From Candidatus Endomicrobiellum meruensis (lineage in GTDB: Bacteria > Elusimicrobiota > Endomicrobiia > Endomicrobiales > Endomicrobiaceae), in the NCBI GenBank assembly GCA_031282625.1, contig JAITDI010000002.1:1-46165 (forward strand): 46,165 bases of DNA, given 5' to 3'. This document shows, in pieces, positions 16,358 to 25,553 of this stretch; the stretch's first letter is position 1; each line of letters starts with the position of its first letter. Under the pieces are notes generated by a model. It saw nothing but the letters and a program-made list of their open reading frames with translations. It was not told the DNA's origin and did not search any database. Both the position numbers and the translations under genes were made by a program.

Positions 16358-17437
16358 ATGATTAACATTTATAAAAATAAAAAAGTGTTTATAACTGGAC
16401 ATACAGGATTCAAAGGATCTTGGCTTGCTCTATGGCTTACTCAATTAGGAGCAAGGGTTTGTGGTTATGCTTTAGTCCCAAATACAGAGCCGTCTATATT
16501 TAATATTTTGGGTTTAGAAAAAATTATAGAGCGACATATAGAAGGAGATATTAGAAAATTTGAAAACTTAAGTATAGAGCTTAATAAATTTTCACCTGAC
16601 ATAGTTTTTCATATGGCTGCGCAGCCTTTAGTAAGAATATCCTATAAAGAACCACTTGAAACATATTACACTAATGTTTTAGGAACAGTAAATATTTTAG
16701 AAGCAGTTAGACGTAATGGAAAAGTAAAGGCATTAGTTAATGTTACAACAGATAAATGTTATAAAAATAAAGAAATGAATATTGCATATAAAGAGACTGA
16801 TGAATTAGGAGGATATGATCCATATAGTAATTCAAAGGCATGTTCAGAGCTTGTAACGTCTTCTTATAGAGATTCTTTTTTCGACGTGAAAAAATTTGGT
16901 AGGAAGCATAGCACTCTTGTGGCAACTGCAAGAGCCGGTAATGTTATAGGAGGAGGAGACTACTCTTTAGATAGACTCATTCCTGATTTTGTAAAAGCTG
17001 TACAAAAAAATCAGAATATAGTTTTAAGAAATACAAAAGCAATTCGCCCGTGGCAATTTGTTTTGGAGCCTCTTAGTGGATATATGTTGTTAGGATCAAA
17101 GCTATTAAGTTTAGAAACAAATTATGCAGATGCATATAATTTTGGACCTGAAGAAGAATCTATTGTTACTGTAGAAGAAGTTATAAAAAAAGCAATTTCA
17201 TTTTGGGGCAAAGGTGGCTATGAAGAGGATATAAGTGAACACCCTCACGAGGCTAAATTATTGAAATTGGATATAAGTAAAGCTAAAAAAGAATTAAAAT
17301 GGTACCCGGTTTACAATGTAAACGAAGCTGTGAAAAATACTATGGAATGGTATAAAGCATATTACGAAGGAGTGAATATGACTGACTTTTCATTGAATCA
17401 AATATCAAGATATTCAAATAAACAAGAGCTTCTTTGA
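16358..17437 (+). CDS. rfbG: CDP-glucose 4,6-dehydratase RfbG
   Basis: A 359-residue extended SDR that converts CDP-glucose to CDP-4-keto-6-deoxyglucose. Motifs are FITGHTGFKGSWLALWL (glycine-rich loop), MAAQPLVR, TTDKCYKNKE, YDPYSNSKACSE (YxxxK variant YSNSK), RAGNVIGGGD and RPWQFVLEPL. These distinguish it from the dTDP enzyme. It follows rfbF by 18 bases and precedes rfbH by 12. Confidence 0.95.
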   Translation: MINIYKNKKVFITGHTGFKGSWLALWLTQLGARVCGYALVPNTEPSIFNILGLEKIIERHIEGDIRKFENLSIELNKFSPDIVFHMAAQPLVRISYKEPLETYYTNVLGTVNILEAVRRNGKVKALVNVTTDKCYKNKEMNIAYKETDELGGYDPYSNSKACSELVTSSYRDSFFDVKKFGRKHSTLVATARAGNVIGGGDYSLDRLIPDFVKAVQKNQNIVLRNTKAIRPWQFVLEPLSGYMLLGSKLLSLETNYADAYNFGPEEESIVTVEEVIKKAISFWGKGGYEEDISEHPHEAKLLKLDISKAKKELKWYPVYNVNEAVKNTMEWYKAYYEGVNMTDFSLNQISRYSNKQELL

Positions 17438-17449
17438 GGAAAGTATAAA

Positions 17450-18835
17450 ATGAGAAAGAAAGCAGCAGTGTTTTTAAGAAAAGCAGTTAAAACATTAGCA
17501 GGCACCTATTATAGATTGGCAATGCCTGATGTCAAAACAGATGGATATATACCTGTCTCTGGTAAAGTTTTAGGTGTAGAAGAGCTAAAAAATATGCTAG
17601 ATGCATCTCTTGATATGTGGCTTACCACAGGGCGTTTTAATGATGAGTTTGAAAAAGAATTCGCAAGATTTTTAGATGTAAAATATGCATTAACTACAAA
17701 TTCGGGATCTTCAGCCAATTTACTTGCAATATCAGCTTTGACTTCACATAAACTCGGCAACAGAAGATTAAGCAAAGGAAATGAAGTTATAACAGTTGCA
17801 AGCGGATTCCCTACTACAATTGCACCTATAATACAAAATGGATTAGTTCCTGTTTTTGTTGATGTTGAAATAGGGACATACAATGTGATTGTTGATCAAA
17901 TAGAAGAAGCAATTACGCCAAAAACAAAAGCAGTTTTTATGGCGCACACACTAGGGAATGTTTTTGATTTGGCAAGAGTTAAAGAAATATGTGATAGACA
18001 TAAATTATGGCTTATAGAAGATTCTTGTGATGCGCTTGGTTCAAGGGTTGATGGTAAATATACAGGCACGGTTGGACATATTGGTACGTTTAGCTTTTAT
18101 CCTGCTCATCATATAACAATGGGGGAAGGAGGAGCTGTTTGCACAAATGATTCGCAACTTTACAAAATATTAATATCCCTTAGAGATTGGGGCAGAGATT
18201 GTTGGTGTAACCCTGGTAAAGACAATACTTGTGGCAAAAGATTTTCTATGAAGTTTGGCAATATGCCACAAGGGTATGACCATAAATATATTTATTCGCA
18301 TTTGGGATATAATTTAAAAATCACAGATTGGCAAGCAGCTATTGGCATTGCACAATTAAAGAAGATAAAAAATCTTATCAAAAAACGTCATGACAATTTT
18401 AATTATTTGTACAAAAAATTAGAGGATTTGCAAGATTATATAATATTGCCAAAAACGCCTAAAAATTCTGAACCATCATGGTTTGGTTTTTTGATTTCTG
18501 TAAACCCTAATGATAGATTTAATAAACAACAGCTTGTTGAACATCTTGAGAAAAATATGATTGGAACAAGGCAGCTTTTTGCAGGCAACATTTTAAGACA
18601 ACCTTGTTTTGTTGAGAATAATATAAATCTAAGAATAAGAAATTCGGAGATTAAAAAATCCAATGCATTAACAGAAGAAGACTATAAATTATTGCCAAAT
18701 GCAGATTTTATAATGAATAATTCTTTCTGGGTGGGGATTTATCCTGCTATTGATAAAATGAAATTAGATAAAATCTCTATTCTGATTCATGAATTTGTAA
18801 TGTATAAAATGAAAGAGTATTTAATAAGAGCATGA
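17450..18835 (+). CDS. rfbH: CDP-4-keto-6-deoxyglucose 3-dehydrase RfbH (E1)
   Basis: A 461-residue PMP-dependent, iron-sulfur aminotransferase-fold enzyme that removes the C3 hydroxyl. His220 (YPAHHITMGEGG) replaces the usual PLP lysine, the hallmark of this dehydrase. Cys193, Cys251, Cys253 and Cys261 match the known C-X57-C-X-C-X7-C 2Fe-2S ligand pattern. Its partner reductase (E3, a ferredoxin-type flavoprotein) is not in this window. With rfbF and rfbG it would give CDP-4-keto-3,6-dideoxyglucose, the precursor of abequose, paratose, tyvelose, ascarylose or yersiniose. Confidence 0.95.
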   Translation: MRKKAAVFLRKAVKTLAGTYYRLAMPDVKTDGYIPVSGKVLGVEELKNMLDASLDMWLTTGRFNDEFEKEFARFLDVKYALTTNSGSSANLLAISALTSHKLGNRRLSKGNEVITVASGFPTTIAPIIQNGLVPVFVDVEIGTYNVIVDQIEEAITPKTKAVFMAHTLGNVFDLARVKEICDRHKLWLIEDSCDALGSRVDGKYTGTVGHIGTFSFYPAHHITMGEGGAVCTNDSQLYKILISLRDWGRDCWCNPGKDNTCGKRFSMKFGNMPQGYDHKYIYSHLGYNLKITDWQAAIGIAQLKKIKNLIKKRHDNFNYLYKKLEDLQDYIILPKTPKNSEPSWFGFLISVNPNDRFNKQQLVEHLEKNMIGTRQLFAGNILRQPCFVENNINLRIRNSEIKKSNALTEEDYKLLPNADFIMNNSFWVGIYPAIDKMKLDKISILIHEFVMYKMKEYLIRA

Positions 18836-19207
18836 GTAGTATACTGATGTTAAAAAAATATTAGTAGTGTTATTGAAAAATTAAATATTGATAGAAAATA
18901 ACTTTGTATATCCCAAAATGAAGGAATTTACTGAAAGTGGTGTAGAATAAGATATTAAATACAAAAGTTTGCTTGTAAATAGCTAAAGATATGTAAAAAT
19001 AAAAATCTATAGATTTAAGTTTTTATGTTAATTTGTATCCTTTCATTAAACCTTTATTTTTCCTTCAATAAAATAAGTCAGAGATTCCTTCTATTAATTT
19101 TAGTGATGAGCTTACAATATAAGATTCCAATTCTTAGTGATGAACGTATGCGAATTATTTTAATTAAATTCAAAGGAGATGTTATAATAAAAACTAAAAG
19201 GCAATAG
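18836..19207. other. AT-rich non-coding stretch left of the IS element
   Basis: No convincing gene. A frame at 19025-19207 could encode 60 residues (MLICILSLNLYFSFN...), hydrophobic then basic, without a ribosome site. It may be debris of a gene broken when the IS inserted. Confidence 0.4.
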
Positions 19208-19246
19208 GTCAGGCTCTAAGGGAAGGAATATAATGAGAAAAAACTT

Positions 19247-19388
19247 AGAGTAGATAGGTTGTAGGTTGGATTTTAAAATGAGGAGAAGACCTCGAGAAGG
19301 ATATTAATCAAACCCTGCAGGTGAATAGACACCGTAGGGCAAAGAGACTGAATAGGAGAGAGGTGTTGACCGAAAATAAATCTACTCT
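19247..19388 (+). ncRNA. Structured RNA in the IS110 leader, candidate bridge RNA
   Basis: AGAGTAGAT (19247-19255) pairs with ATCTACTCT (19380-19388), closing a 142-base domain. Inside it, 19313-19323 pairs with 19330-19339: ten pairs with one bulged A and one G-U, around the loop AATAGA. GAGG/CCTC near 19280-19293 adds a smaller hairpin. IS110 elements are known to encode a bridge RNA in the non-coding end beside the recombinase; position and folding fit, but loop-target pairing was not tested. Confidence 0.4.
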
Positions 19389-19410
19389 GTGAAAAACGAA
19401 GGGATTGGAA

Positions 19411-20428
19411 ATGAAGAGGTATGTGGGAGTAGATTTACACAAGAGGCAGTTTACGGTGTGTTGGTTAAGCGAAGAAGGGAACAAAGAGAAGATAGAAGAG
19501 TAAGAAGTAAGCCAGAAGGGATAAGAGGGGTTTAAGAGGAAGTTGAAGAAAGAAGACGAAAAGGCAGTAGAAGCGACGAGAAACAGCGGATATTTTATGG
19601 AGCAGATAAAGGGAAGAGTAAGAAAGATAGTGGTAATAAATCCGAAACAGTTCAAGGTAATAGCAGGAAGTGTAAAGAAAACAGATGAGAACGATGCGAA
19701 GGTGATAGCGAAATATTTGCGACACGGATTATTGCCTGAGGTGAGACAGATGAGCAAAGAGAATAGGGAGTTAAAGAGTTTAATAAAGACACGAGATAAA
19801 TTGGTGAATTTGCGTAGGGGATTGAAGAACAAAATCCACAACATATTGAACGATAACGGGATAGTAAGTCAGAAAGAGATGTTTAGCAGCGAGAAGTCGT
19901 TAGAGAGGTTAGAGGGGTTGAGCTTAAGTGAGACAGTGAAATTTGAGATAAGGATAATAGTAGAGCAGATAAGAAGTTTAAGCAAGAGTATAAAAGAGAT
20001 AGAAGAAAAGATAAAGGATATAGGTAGCGGGTTAAAAGGGCAAAAGAACTTAACGAGTATAACCGGGATAGGAGAGTTAAGTTCAGCGATAATACTGAGC
20101 GGAATAGGAGACATAGAAAAATTTGAAGACAGTAAGAAATTGTGTAGTTATGTGGGAATAGTGTCAAGAGTAAGGAATACAGGAGACAAGAAAAGCAGCG
20201 GACATATAACGCTAATGGGAAACAAGATAGTAAGGACAACATTAGTACAGGTAGCGTTGACAGCGGTAAAATACAAGGAGCATTTAAGAAGTTTTTATTA
20301 CAGATTAAAAGTGAAGAAAGGAAGCGAAAGCGATAATAGCAACAGCCAGAAAGATGTTGGAAATAATATACAACACATTAAAAAACGGCTGGGTATTTAA
20401 AGATTTTAATAATTGGGTTTTGGAATAA
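19411..20428 (+). pseudogene. IS110-family transposase, inactivated
   Basis: Reading from ATG 19411, the frame begins MKRYVGVDLHKRQFTV, with the first acidic residue of the RuvC-like DEDD site. It is broken by TAA at 19501 and 19522, then is open from about 19525 (an internal ATG is at 19597). The Transposase_20 region LTSITGIGELSSAIILSGIG and YVGIVSRVRNTGDKKSSG is intact. Near 20325 the frame shifts: the expected tail (AIIATARKMLEIIYNTLKNG, to NNWVLE) continues in another frame to 20428. Two stops plus a shift make activity unlikely. Confidence 0.85.
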
Positions 20429-20493
20429 CAAAACCATTAAAAAATCAGTGTAGATTTGTATTTGCTGATTTGATTTTTATCATAGGGGTATTA

Positions 20494-21437
20494 ATGAAAA
20501 AACTTGTTCTTTTGTTGTTGTTGTTTGCAGTTAATGTGAACGGAAAGTGTTTAATTTGTGAAAGTAACAATGTTGAATCAAAATATGCTCACATTGCTGA
20601 TTTTGTACAATTTAGAATATATGGAACAGATTCTTCTATAGTAGAAATAAAGACAAGTCTTATTCATTGTAAAGATTGTGGTTTTGCTTTCTATAAAAAA
20701 AGATTTAACGAAGACGAAGAAAGAAAGTTATACGATGATTACAGGGGAGAATCGTATCAAAAGCTAAGGCAAAAATATGAAACTTGGTATACAAAGGAAT
20801 TCAATTATAGCCTTGGAAATAGTGAATATGAAATTAGCTTAAGAACAAAACATTTACTTAATATTGTAAGAAAAAGAAACCTCGATATAAAAAGTCTTTT
20901 AGATTTTGGAGGCGATAAAGGACAATTTATACCTGATGAGTTCAATTGTAAAAAATATGTTTATGAAATATCAGGTATAAAGCCTAAAGAAGGAATAATT
21001 AGTTTACAAAAAATGGATGGAATGGTTTTTGATTTTATAATGTGTGCTCATGTTTTAGAGCATGTCTCAGACCCTAAAGCTGTAGTGCTTACTTGTAAGG
21101 CTCATCTCGTAGGGGGGGGTATTTATATATAGAAGTTCCAGTTGATGGTGGTGTTGTTTATGAACATAAAAGAACATTACATTACTATTTTAAATTATTA
21201 AAAAGTAAAATTAATATAAAATCCAAATTAAAACTTATTACTATGAATGAAAAAAATAAAATAGATCTAAAAGAGTGTCCATTTTTTATGCACGAGCATA
21301 TCAACTTTTTTACACCTTTGTCTTTAGTAATACTTTTAACAAAGAATGGATTTCAAGTTGTAGATATTAGTGAGTTTGGTAAAGATACTAACTCTGGATG
21401 GAGCCATATTGCTGTATTATCTAGAAAAAGGAACTAA
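20494..21437 (+). pseudogene. Class I SAM methyltransferase, frame broken at a poly-G tract (possibly phase-variable)
   Basis: An N-terminal zinc-ribbon-like pair (KCLICES and HCKDCGF) precedes a methyltransferase domain: SLLDFGGDKGQF is the SAM loop and FIMCAHVLEHVSDPKAV is motif IV. The frame stops at 21130, just after eight G (21112-21119). Adding one G restores VGGGYLYIEVPVDGGVVYEH and an open frame to 21437 (HEHINFFTP, ISEFGKD), for a total of 314 residues. ATG 20494 adds an odd hydrophobic stretch (KKLVLLLLLFAVNV) that looks like a signal peptide; the IS next door may have replaced the original 5' end. Probably sugar modification. Confidence 0.8.
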
Positions 21438-21444
21438 ATTTAAA

Positions 21445-22329
21445 ATGAAAAAAGTTTTATTAACAGGTGGCAATGGTTTTATAGGCAAAAATATACAAGA
21501 AAGTTATTTGTCTCAAAAATATAGAATAGTTGCACCAAGAAGTTTTGAATTGGACCTTTTTGATACAGCTAATGTTGATGCGTTTTTTGCAAATAAACAT
21601 TTTGATGTAGTTTTACATGCAGCTGTAAATCCCGGACATAGAAATGTAAAAGAACAAACTAATCTATTCTATTCAAATGTACGAATATTTGAAAATCTAG
21701 AAAGACATAAAGACAAAATTGATAAATTTATCAATTTTGGATCGGGTGCAATATATGATATGTCAAAAGATGTATCAAATGCAAAAGAAGAAGATATTTT
21801 TTCAAATGTTCCTAAAGATGAACACGGATTTTGTAAATATACTGTTGCAAAGCAAATAGAAAAGTTAGATAACTTTGTAGATTTAAATATTTTTGGTATT
21901 TTCGGCAAGAATGAAGATTGGGAAATTAGATTTATATCAAATGCAATATGTAAAGTGCTATATGGTTTACCTATAACATTAAGACAGAATAGAAAATTCA
22001 GCTATATATGGATAGAAGACTTAATGCCTATTTTGGAATATTTTATAGAAAACAAAGTACATTATAAAAGTTATAATGTGGTCCCTGATGAGAAATGCTC
22101 TTTGTTTGATTTGGCAGAATTAGTTAGAAACATTAATGGTGAAAATATTGAAATTAAAGTTGCTAAAAAAGGTATAGGATTAGAATATAGTGGAAACAAC
22201 CAAAGATTAAGAAATGAATTCAAAAACGTTGTTTTTACGGACTTAAAAGACGCAGTAAAAAGTTTGTATTTATACTATGCCTCTAATAGAGGCTTAATAG
22301 ATAAAAGTAAGCTTCTGGTTGATAAATAA
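21445..22329 (+). CDS. NAD-dependent epimerase/reductase (extended SDR)
   Basis: A 294-residue SDR from ATG 21445 (MKKVLLTGGNGFIG, the nucleotide loop). The catalytic motif is YTVAK (YxxxK), and NIFGIFGKNEDWE and YIWIEDL are typical of nucleotide-sugar SDRs. It is short for the family and has a simple substrate domain, as in 4-reductases such as RfbD or YerF. In this cluster it could reduce a keto sugar from the rfbF-G-H branch or the product of the TPP enzyme at 23790. The exact reaction is inference. Confidence 0.85.
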   Translation: MKKVLLTGGNGFIGKNIQESYLSQKYRIVAPRSFELDLFDTANVDAFFANKHFDVVLHAAVNPGHRNVKEQTNLFYSNVRIFENLERHKDKIDKFINFGSGAIYDMSKDVSNAKEEDIFSNVPKDEHGFCKYTVAKQIEKLDNFVDLNIFGIFGKNEDWEIRFISNAICKVLYGLPITLRQNRKFSYIWIEDLMPILEYFIENKVHYKSYNVVPDEKCSLFDLAELVRNINGENIEIKVAKKGIGLEYSGNNQRLRNEFKNVVFTDLKDAVKSLYLYYASNRGLIDKSKLLVDK

Positions 22330-22340
22330 AGGAGAAAATA

Positions 22341-23168
22341 ATGAACTTATTAGAAAAGAAAATGGTAGATATTCTTAACGATTTAAGAGAAAACCATAAT
22401 GTTATTGGTGTAAAGTGTGAGTTTGAATCTGAAGGAACGAGATTAGAAGAAGCATTAAGACTTAAGGAAGTCGTAACAAAAGCTGACCTTGAATTAACAA
22501 TTAAGATAGGCGGATGTGAAGCTCTGAAAGATATGTATGATGCAAGAACAATCGGTGTTGAAAATATAGTTGCACCGATGATAGAGTCTGCTTACGCCTT
22601 AAAAAAATATATTTTGTCAACAAGAATGGCTTTTCCAAAAGATGAGATAGAAGAGATAGGTTTTTATATAAATACCGAGACTATAACTGGATATAAAAAT
22701 ATTGATGAAATGTTAACTATGCCTGAAGCTAAAAATTTAACCGGAATAGTCTTGGGGCGCGTTGACATGACTGGGTCAATGGGGCTTACAAGAGAAGACA
22801 TAAATTCAGATGCTGTTTTGGATATTGCAAAGAATGTAGCTGAAAAAGCTTTAAAATATGGCAAAAAGCTTGTTATAGGTGGAGGTGTATCTGCTCAATC
22901 TTTGCCTTTTTTTAGAGAATTGCCTATAGGTTCATTATATAAGTTTGAAACGAGGAAAGTAATTTTTGATGCCCAAAAAGCTTTGATTGATAAAAATGCA
23001 GAAAAAGGAATTTTAAAAGCTGTTAATTTTGAACTTATGTGGTTAAAGAATAAACGAGATTTTTATGGAATGATACATATCGAAGATTCTCACAGGATTG
23101 ATATGCTTGAAATAAGATATAAAAAACTTATTGAAGATGCAGGCAAGCAAATAAAAGGAAATGAATAA
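22341..23168 (+). CDS. HpcH/HpaI aldolase / citrate-lyase family protein
   Basis: A 275-residue TIM-barrel protein of the class II pyruvate-type aldolases. Motifs are VGVKCEFESEGTRLEEALRL, IKIGGCEALKDMYDA, IVAPMIESAYALKKYI (PMIES metal region) and GRVDMTGSMGLTREDI. Family members make or break C-C bonds with pyruvate or similar keto acids. A GGAG ribosome site precedes the ATG. It overlaps the HAD gene by 8 bases and lies between the SDR and the TPP enzyme, so it probably works in the same sugar pathway; substrate unknown. Confidence 0.85.
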   Translation: MNLLEKKMVDILNDLRENHNVIGVKCEFESEGTRLEEALRLKEVVTKADLELTIKIGGCEALKDMYDARTIGVENIVAPMIESAYALKKYILSTRMAFPKDEIEEIGFYINTETITGYKNIDEMLTMPEAKNLTGIVLGRVDMTGSMGLTREDINSDAVLDIAKNVAEKALKYGKKLVIGGGVSAQSLPFFRELPIGSLYKFETRKVIFDAQKALIDKNAEKGILKAVNFELMWLKNKRDFYGMIHIEDSHRIDMLEIRYKKLIEDAGKQIKGNE

Positions 23169-23802
23169 TTACATTTTTGACTTGGATGGTACTCTAATTG
23201 ACTCTTCAGCAGAAATTATAAGATGTCTAAAAAAAGCATTTGAAGTTGCGAACTATTTCATTGATGATAATGTTTTTTCTTCTAATATAGTTGGACCTCC
23301 GATAAGGCAGATAATTTTAAATGTAGCGTCAGACTTAAAAGATGAAAAAGTAATTAACGAAATCATAAAAAATTACAGACATATTTACGATTACAATGCT
23401 CATAATAGTACTCAACTCTATGCAGGAATATATGATTTTTTGCAACAAACTAAAAAGAATGGAAAGTTACTATTTATAGCAACAAACAAGCCAATAATTC
23501 CAACTTTACGAATTGTAAAAAAGTTGGACATATATGATAAGTTTAATGATATTTATTGTATAGGGATGTCGTCTATTTGTTTAAACAAAACCGAGATGAT
23601 AAAAGATATAATTGGAAAGTATAAGTTAGATAGAGAATATACATATATGATAGGAGATTGTAATAGTGATATAATTGCAGGACAAAATGCTGGAGTAAAA
23701 ACCGTAGGATGTTTGTGGGGATACGAGAAAAAAAAGAGCTTTATAAAGGAAAATGCTGATTTCTTTATAAGCAGTATAGAGGAATTGGAGTGTGTAAAAT
23801 AA
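23161..23802 (+). CDS. HAD-family phosphatase
   Basis: A 213-residue haloacid-dehalogenase-like hydrolase, phosphoglycolate-phosphatase-like subgroup. The N terminus is NYIFDLDGTLIDS with nucleophile Asp7 and acid Asp9. Motif II is FIATNK and motif IV MIGDCNSDIIAGQNAG. A helical cap lies at about residues 15-80. It overlaps the aldolase upstream by 8 bases and the TPP enzyme downstream by 13, so the three are translated together. It may dephosphorylate a sugar or keto-acid intermediate; the actual substrate is unknown. Confidence 0.88.
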   Translation: MNNYIFDLDGTLIDSSAEIIRCLKKAFEVANYFIDDNVFSSNIVGPPIRQIILNVASDLKDEKVINEIIKNYRHIYDYNAHNSTQLYAGIYDFLQQTKKNGKLLFIATNKPIIPTLRIVKKLDIYDKFNDIYCIGMSSICLNKTEMIKDIIGKYKLDREYTYMIGDCNSDIIAGQNAGVKTVGCLWGYEKKKSFIKENADFFISSIEELECVK

Positions 23803-25553
23803 AACTTTCAGACTATATTGCCAAAAGACTTAAAAAGTATTATAAAGTGGGACATTTTTTCATGGTTTCTGGTGGTGGAGCCATGTATTTGAATGATAGT
23901 CTAGGTCGTTATATACCATATACTGCAAATCATCATGAACAAGCATGTTCTATCGCTGCTGAAGGTTATGCTAGAGTAAATCAACAACTTGCGGTTGTAA
24001 ATGTTACCACGGGACCAGGTGGGCTTAATTGTTTAAATGGAGTTTTTGGGCAATGGACAGATAGTGTCCCCGTTTTGTATATTTCAGGACAAGTAAAATT
24101 TTCAACTACTATACAATCTTGTCCTAAAATTCCGTTAAGACAACTTGGAGATCAAGAGGTTGATATTATTTCTGTTGTAAAAACACTTACAAAATATGCT
24201 ACTACAGTAAAAGATCCTTTAGAGATAAAGTATCATTTAGATAAAGCAATTTATGAAGCTACAACTGGGCGTTTTGGCCCTGTATGGCTTAATATTCCGA
24301 TGAATGTACAGAGTGCGATAATAAACGAAAAAAACCTAAGAGAATTTGTGCCTGCAAAGAATGTTTTAAAAGAGATGACGGAAAGAAGCGTAAAAGATAT
24401 TATAAATAAATTACAAGATGCAAAGCGTCCTTTGATTGTTGCAGGACAAGGTATAAGATTATCAAAACAACAAGAAATATTTTCTTCTTTAGTAAAGAAG
24501 TTAAATATACCCATATGTTTAACGTTTAATAGCTTTGATATACTAGAGACTAATAATAAAAATTATATAGGGAGAATAGGAACAGTAGGGCAAAGAGCTG
24601 GTAATTTTGCTTTGCAAAATGCTGATTGCATATTGTTCCTTGGAACACGTAATAATATAAGACAAATTAGTTATAACTGGGAAAATTTTGCTAAAAATGC
24701 TTATAAAATTGTTGTTGATATAGATAAAGCAGAACTTGACAAACGTACAGTTGTTCCTAATTTAAAAATCCATGCAGATTTAAAGGACTTTTTGCCAAAA
24801 CTTTTAAAAGATGCAAAAAGTCTAAACAAAAAAAGATGGTTACAGTGGTGCCAAGAAAGAAAAGACAAATATTCTTTCTATAATACTGTTGAATATCAAC
24901 AGAAGAAAAAGCAAATAAATCCATACTATTTTGTACGTAAACTAACTGAAAAAATGAGTGAAAAAGATATAATGATTATGGGTAATGGCTCGGCATGTGT
25001 ATGCTCATTTCAAATTGGGCAAGTGAAGAAAGGGCAACGGTTTATTTTAAATTCTGGCGATGCATCAATGGGTTATGATTTACCTGCAGCATTAGGTGCA
25101 TATTTGGAGAGTAATGGTAGAAATGTTATTTGCTTAACAGGTGATGGAAGTATAATGATGAATTTACAAGAATTGGAAACAATAAAATATAATAATTTCC
25201 CTATAAAAATTTTTATAATAAATAACGCAGGATATTCATCTATAAGGCAGACGCAGAAAAACTTTTTCAACGGACATATGACTGGTTCAGGTACTAACAG
25301 TGGTGTTGGCATACCTGCTTTCGCAAAAATAGCTAAAGCATTTGGAGTAAAATATTTAACTATAAAAAGCCCCAAAGAACTTGAAATAAAAATTGTTAAA
25401 ACATTGGAATCAAAAGCCCCGATAATATGCGAGGTAATTACAGAAAAAGAATATAATTTTGTCCCTAAATTATCATCAAGGAAACTACCAGATGGAACAA
25501 TGGTTTCTCCAAGTCTTGAAGATATGTCACCATTTTTGGATACTAGAACATGA
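23790..25553 (+). CDS. Acetolactate-synthase-like TPP enzyme (YerE-like?)
   Basis: A 587-residue three-domain thiamine pyrophosphate enzyme. Glu50 in NHHEQACSIAAEGYAR is the cofactor-activating glutamate. The central domain has AGQGIRLS. The C-terminal TPP motif is GDGSIMMNLQELETI with the closing NN about 27 residues on. The start is GTG 23790, seven bases after AGAGG. A lone family member beside rfbF-G-H and an SDR recalls YerE, which adds a two-carbon unit from pyruvate to CDP-4-keto-3,6-dideoxyglucose. Ordinary acetolactate synthase is less likely: no regulatory subunit or ilv genes are near. Confidence 0.85.
   Translation: MCKIKLSDYIAKRLKKYYKVGHFFMVSGGGAMYLNDSLGRYIPYTANHHEQACSIAAEGYARVNQQLAVVNVTTGPGGLNCLNGVFGQWTDSVPVLYISGQVKFSTTIQSCPKIPLRQLGDQEVDIISVVKTLTKYATTVKDPLEIKYHLDKAIYEATTGRFGPVWLNIPMNVQSAIINEKNLREFVPAKNVLKEMTERSVKDIINKLQDAKRPLIVAGQGIRLSKQQEIFSSLVKKLNIPICLTFNSFDILETNNKNYIGRIGTVGQRAGNFALQNADCILFLGTRNNIRQISYNWENFAKNAYKIVVDIDKAELDKRTVVPNLKIHADLKDFLPKLLKDAKSLNKKRWLQWCQERKDKYSFYNTVEYQQKKKQINPYYFVRKLTEKMSEKDIMIMGNGSACVCSFQIGQVKKGQRFILNSGDASMGYDLPAALGAYLESNGRNVICLTGDGSIMMNLQELETIKYNNFPIKIFIINNAGYSSIRQTQKNFFNGHMTGSGTNSGVGIPAFAKIAKAFGVKYLTIKSPKELEIKIVKTLESKAPIICEVITEKEYNFVPKLSSRKLPDGTMVSPSLEDMSPFLDTRT

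Larger units (their letters stand above)
19208..20440 (+). mobile_element. IS110-family insertion sequence (ends approximate)
   Basis: The element comprises about 200 bases of structured leader and a DEDD-type IS110 transposase (inactive, see that entry). IS110 elements lack clear terminal inverted repeats, so the ends are estimates. The coding strand is strikingly purine-rich (runs of GA, AG and AA), unlike its neighbours, which points to recent arrival. It sits between rfbH and the methyltransferase and may have displaced a gene there. Confidence 0.7.

Noticed and set aside
19025-19207. 60-residue frame left of the IS element
   Set aside because: No ribosome site, hydrophobic low-complexity product, no family recognised.
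19308-19844. Long leftward frames antisense to the IS110 transposase
   Set aside because: They are shadows caused by the purine-rich coding strand (Leu/Phe/Ser-rich products).
20511-20525. TTG/GTT triplet repeats near the methyltransferase start
   Set aside because: Triplet changes keep the frame, so this is not a switch.
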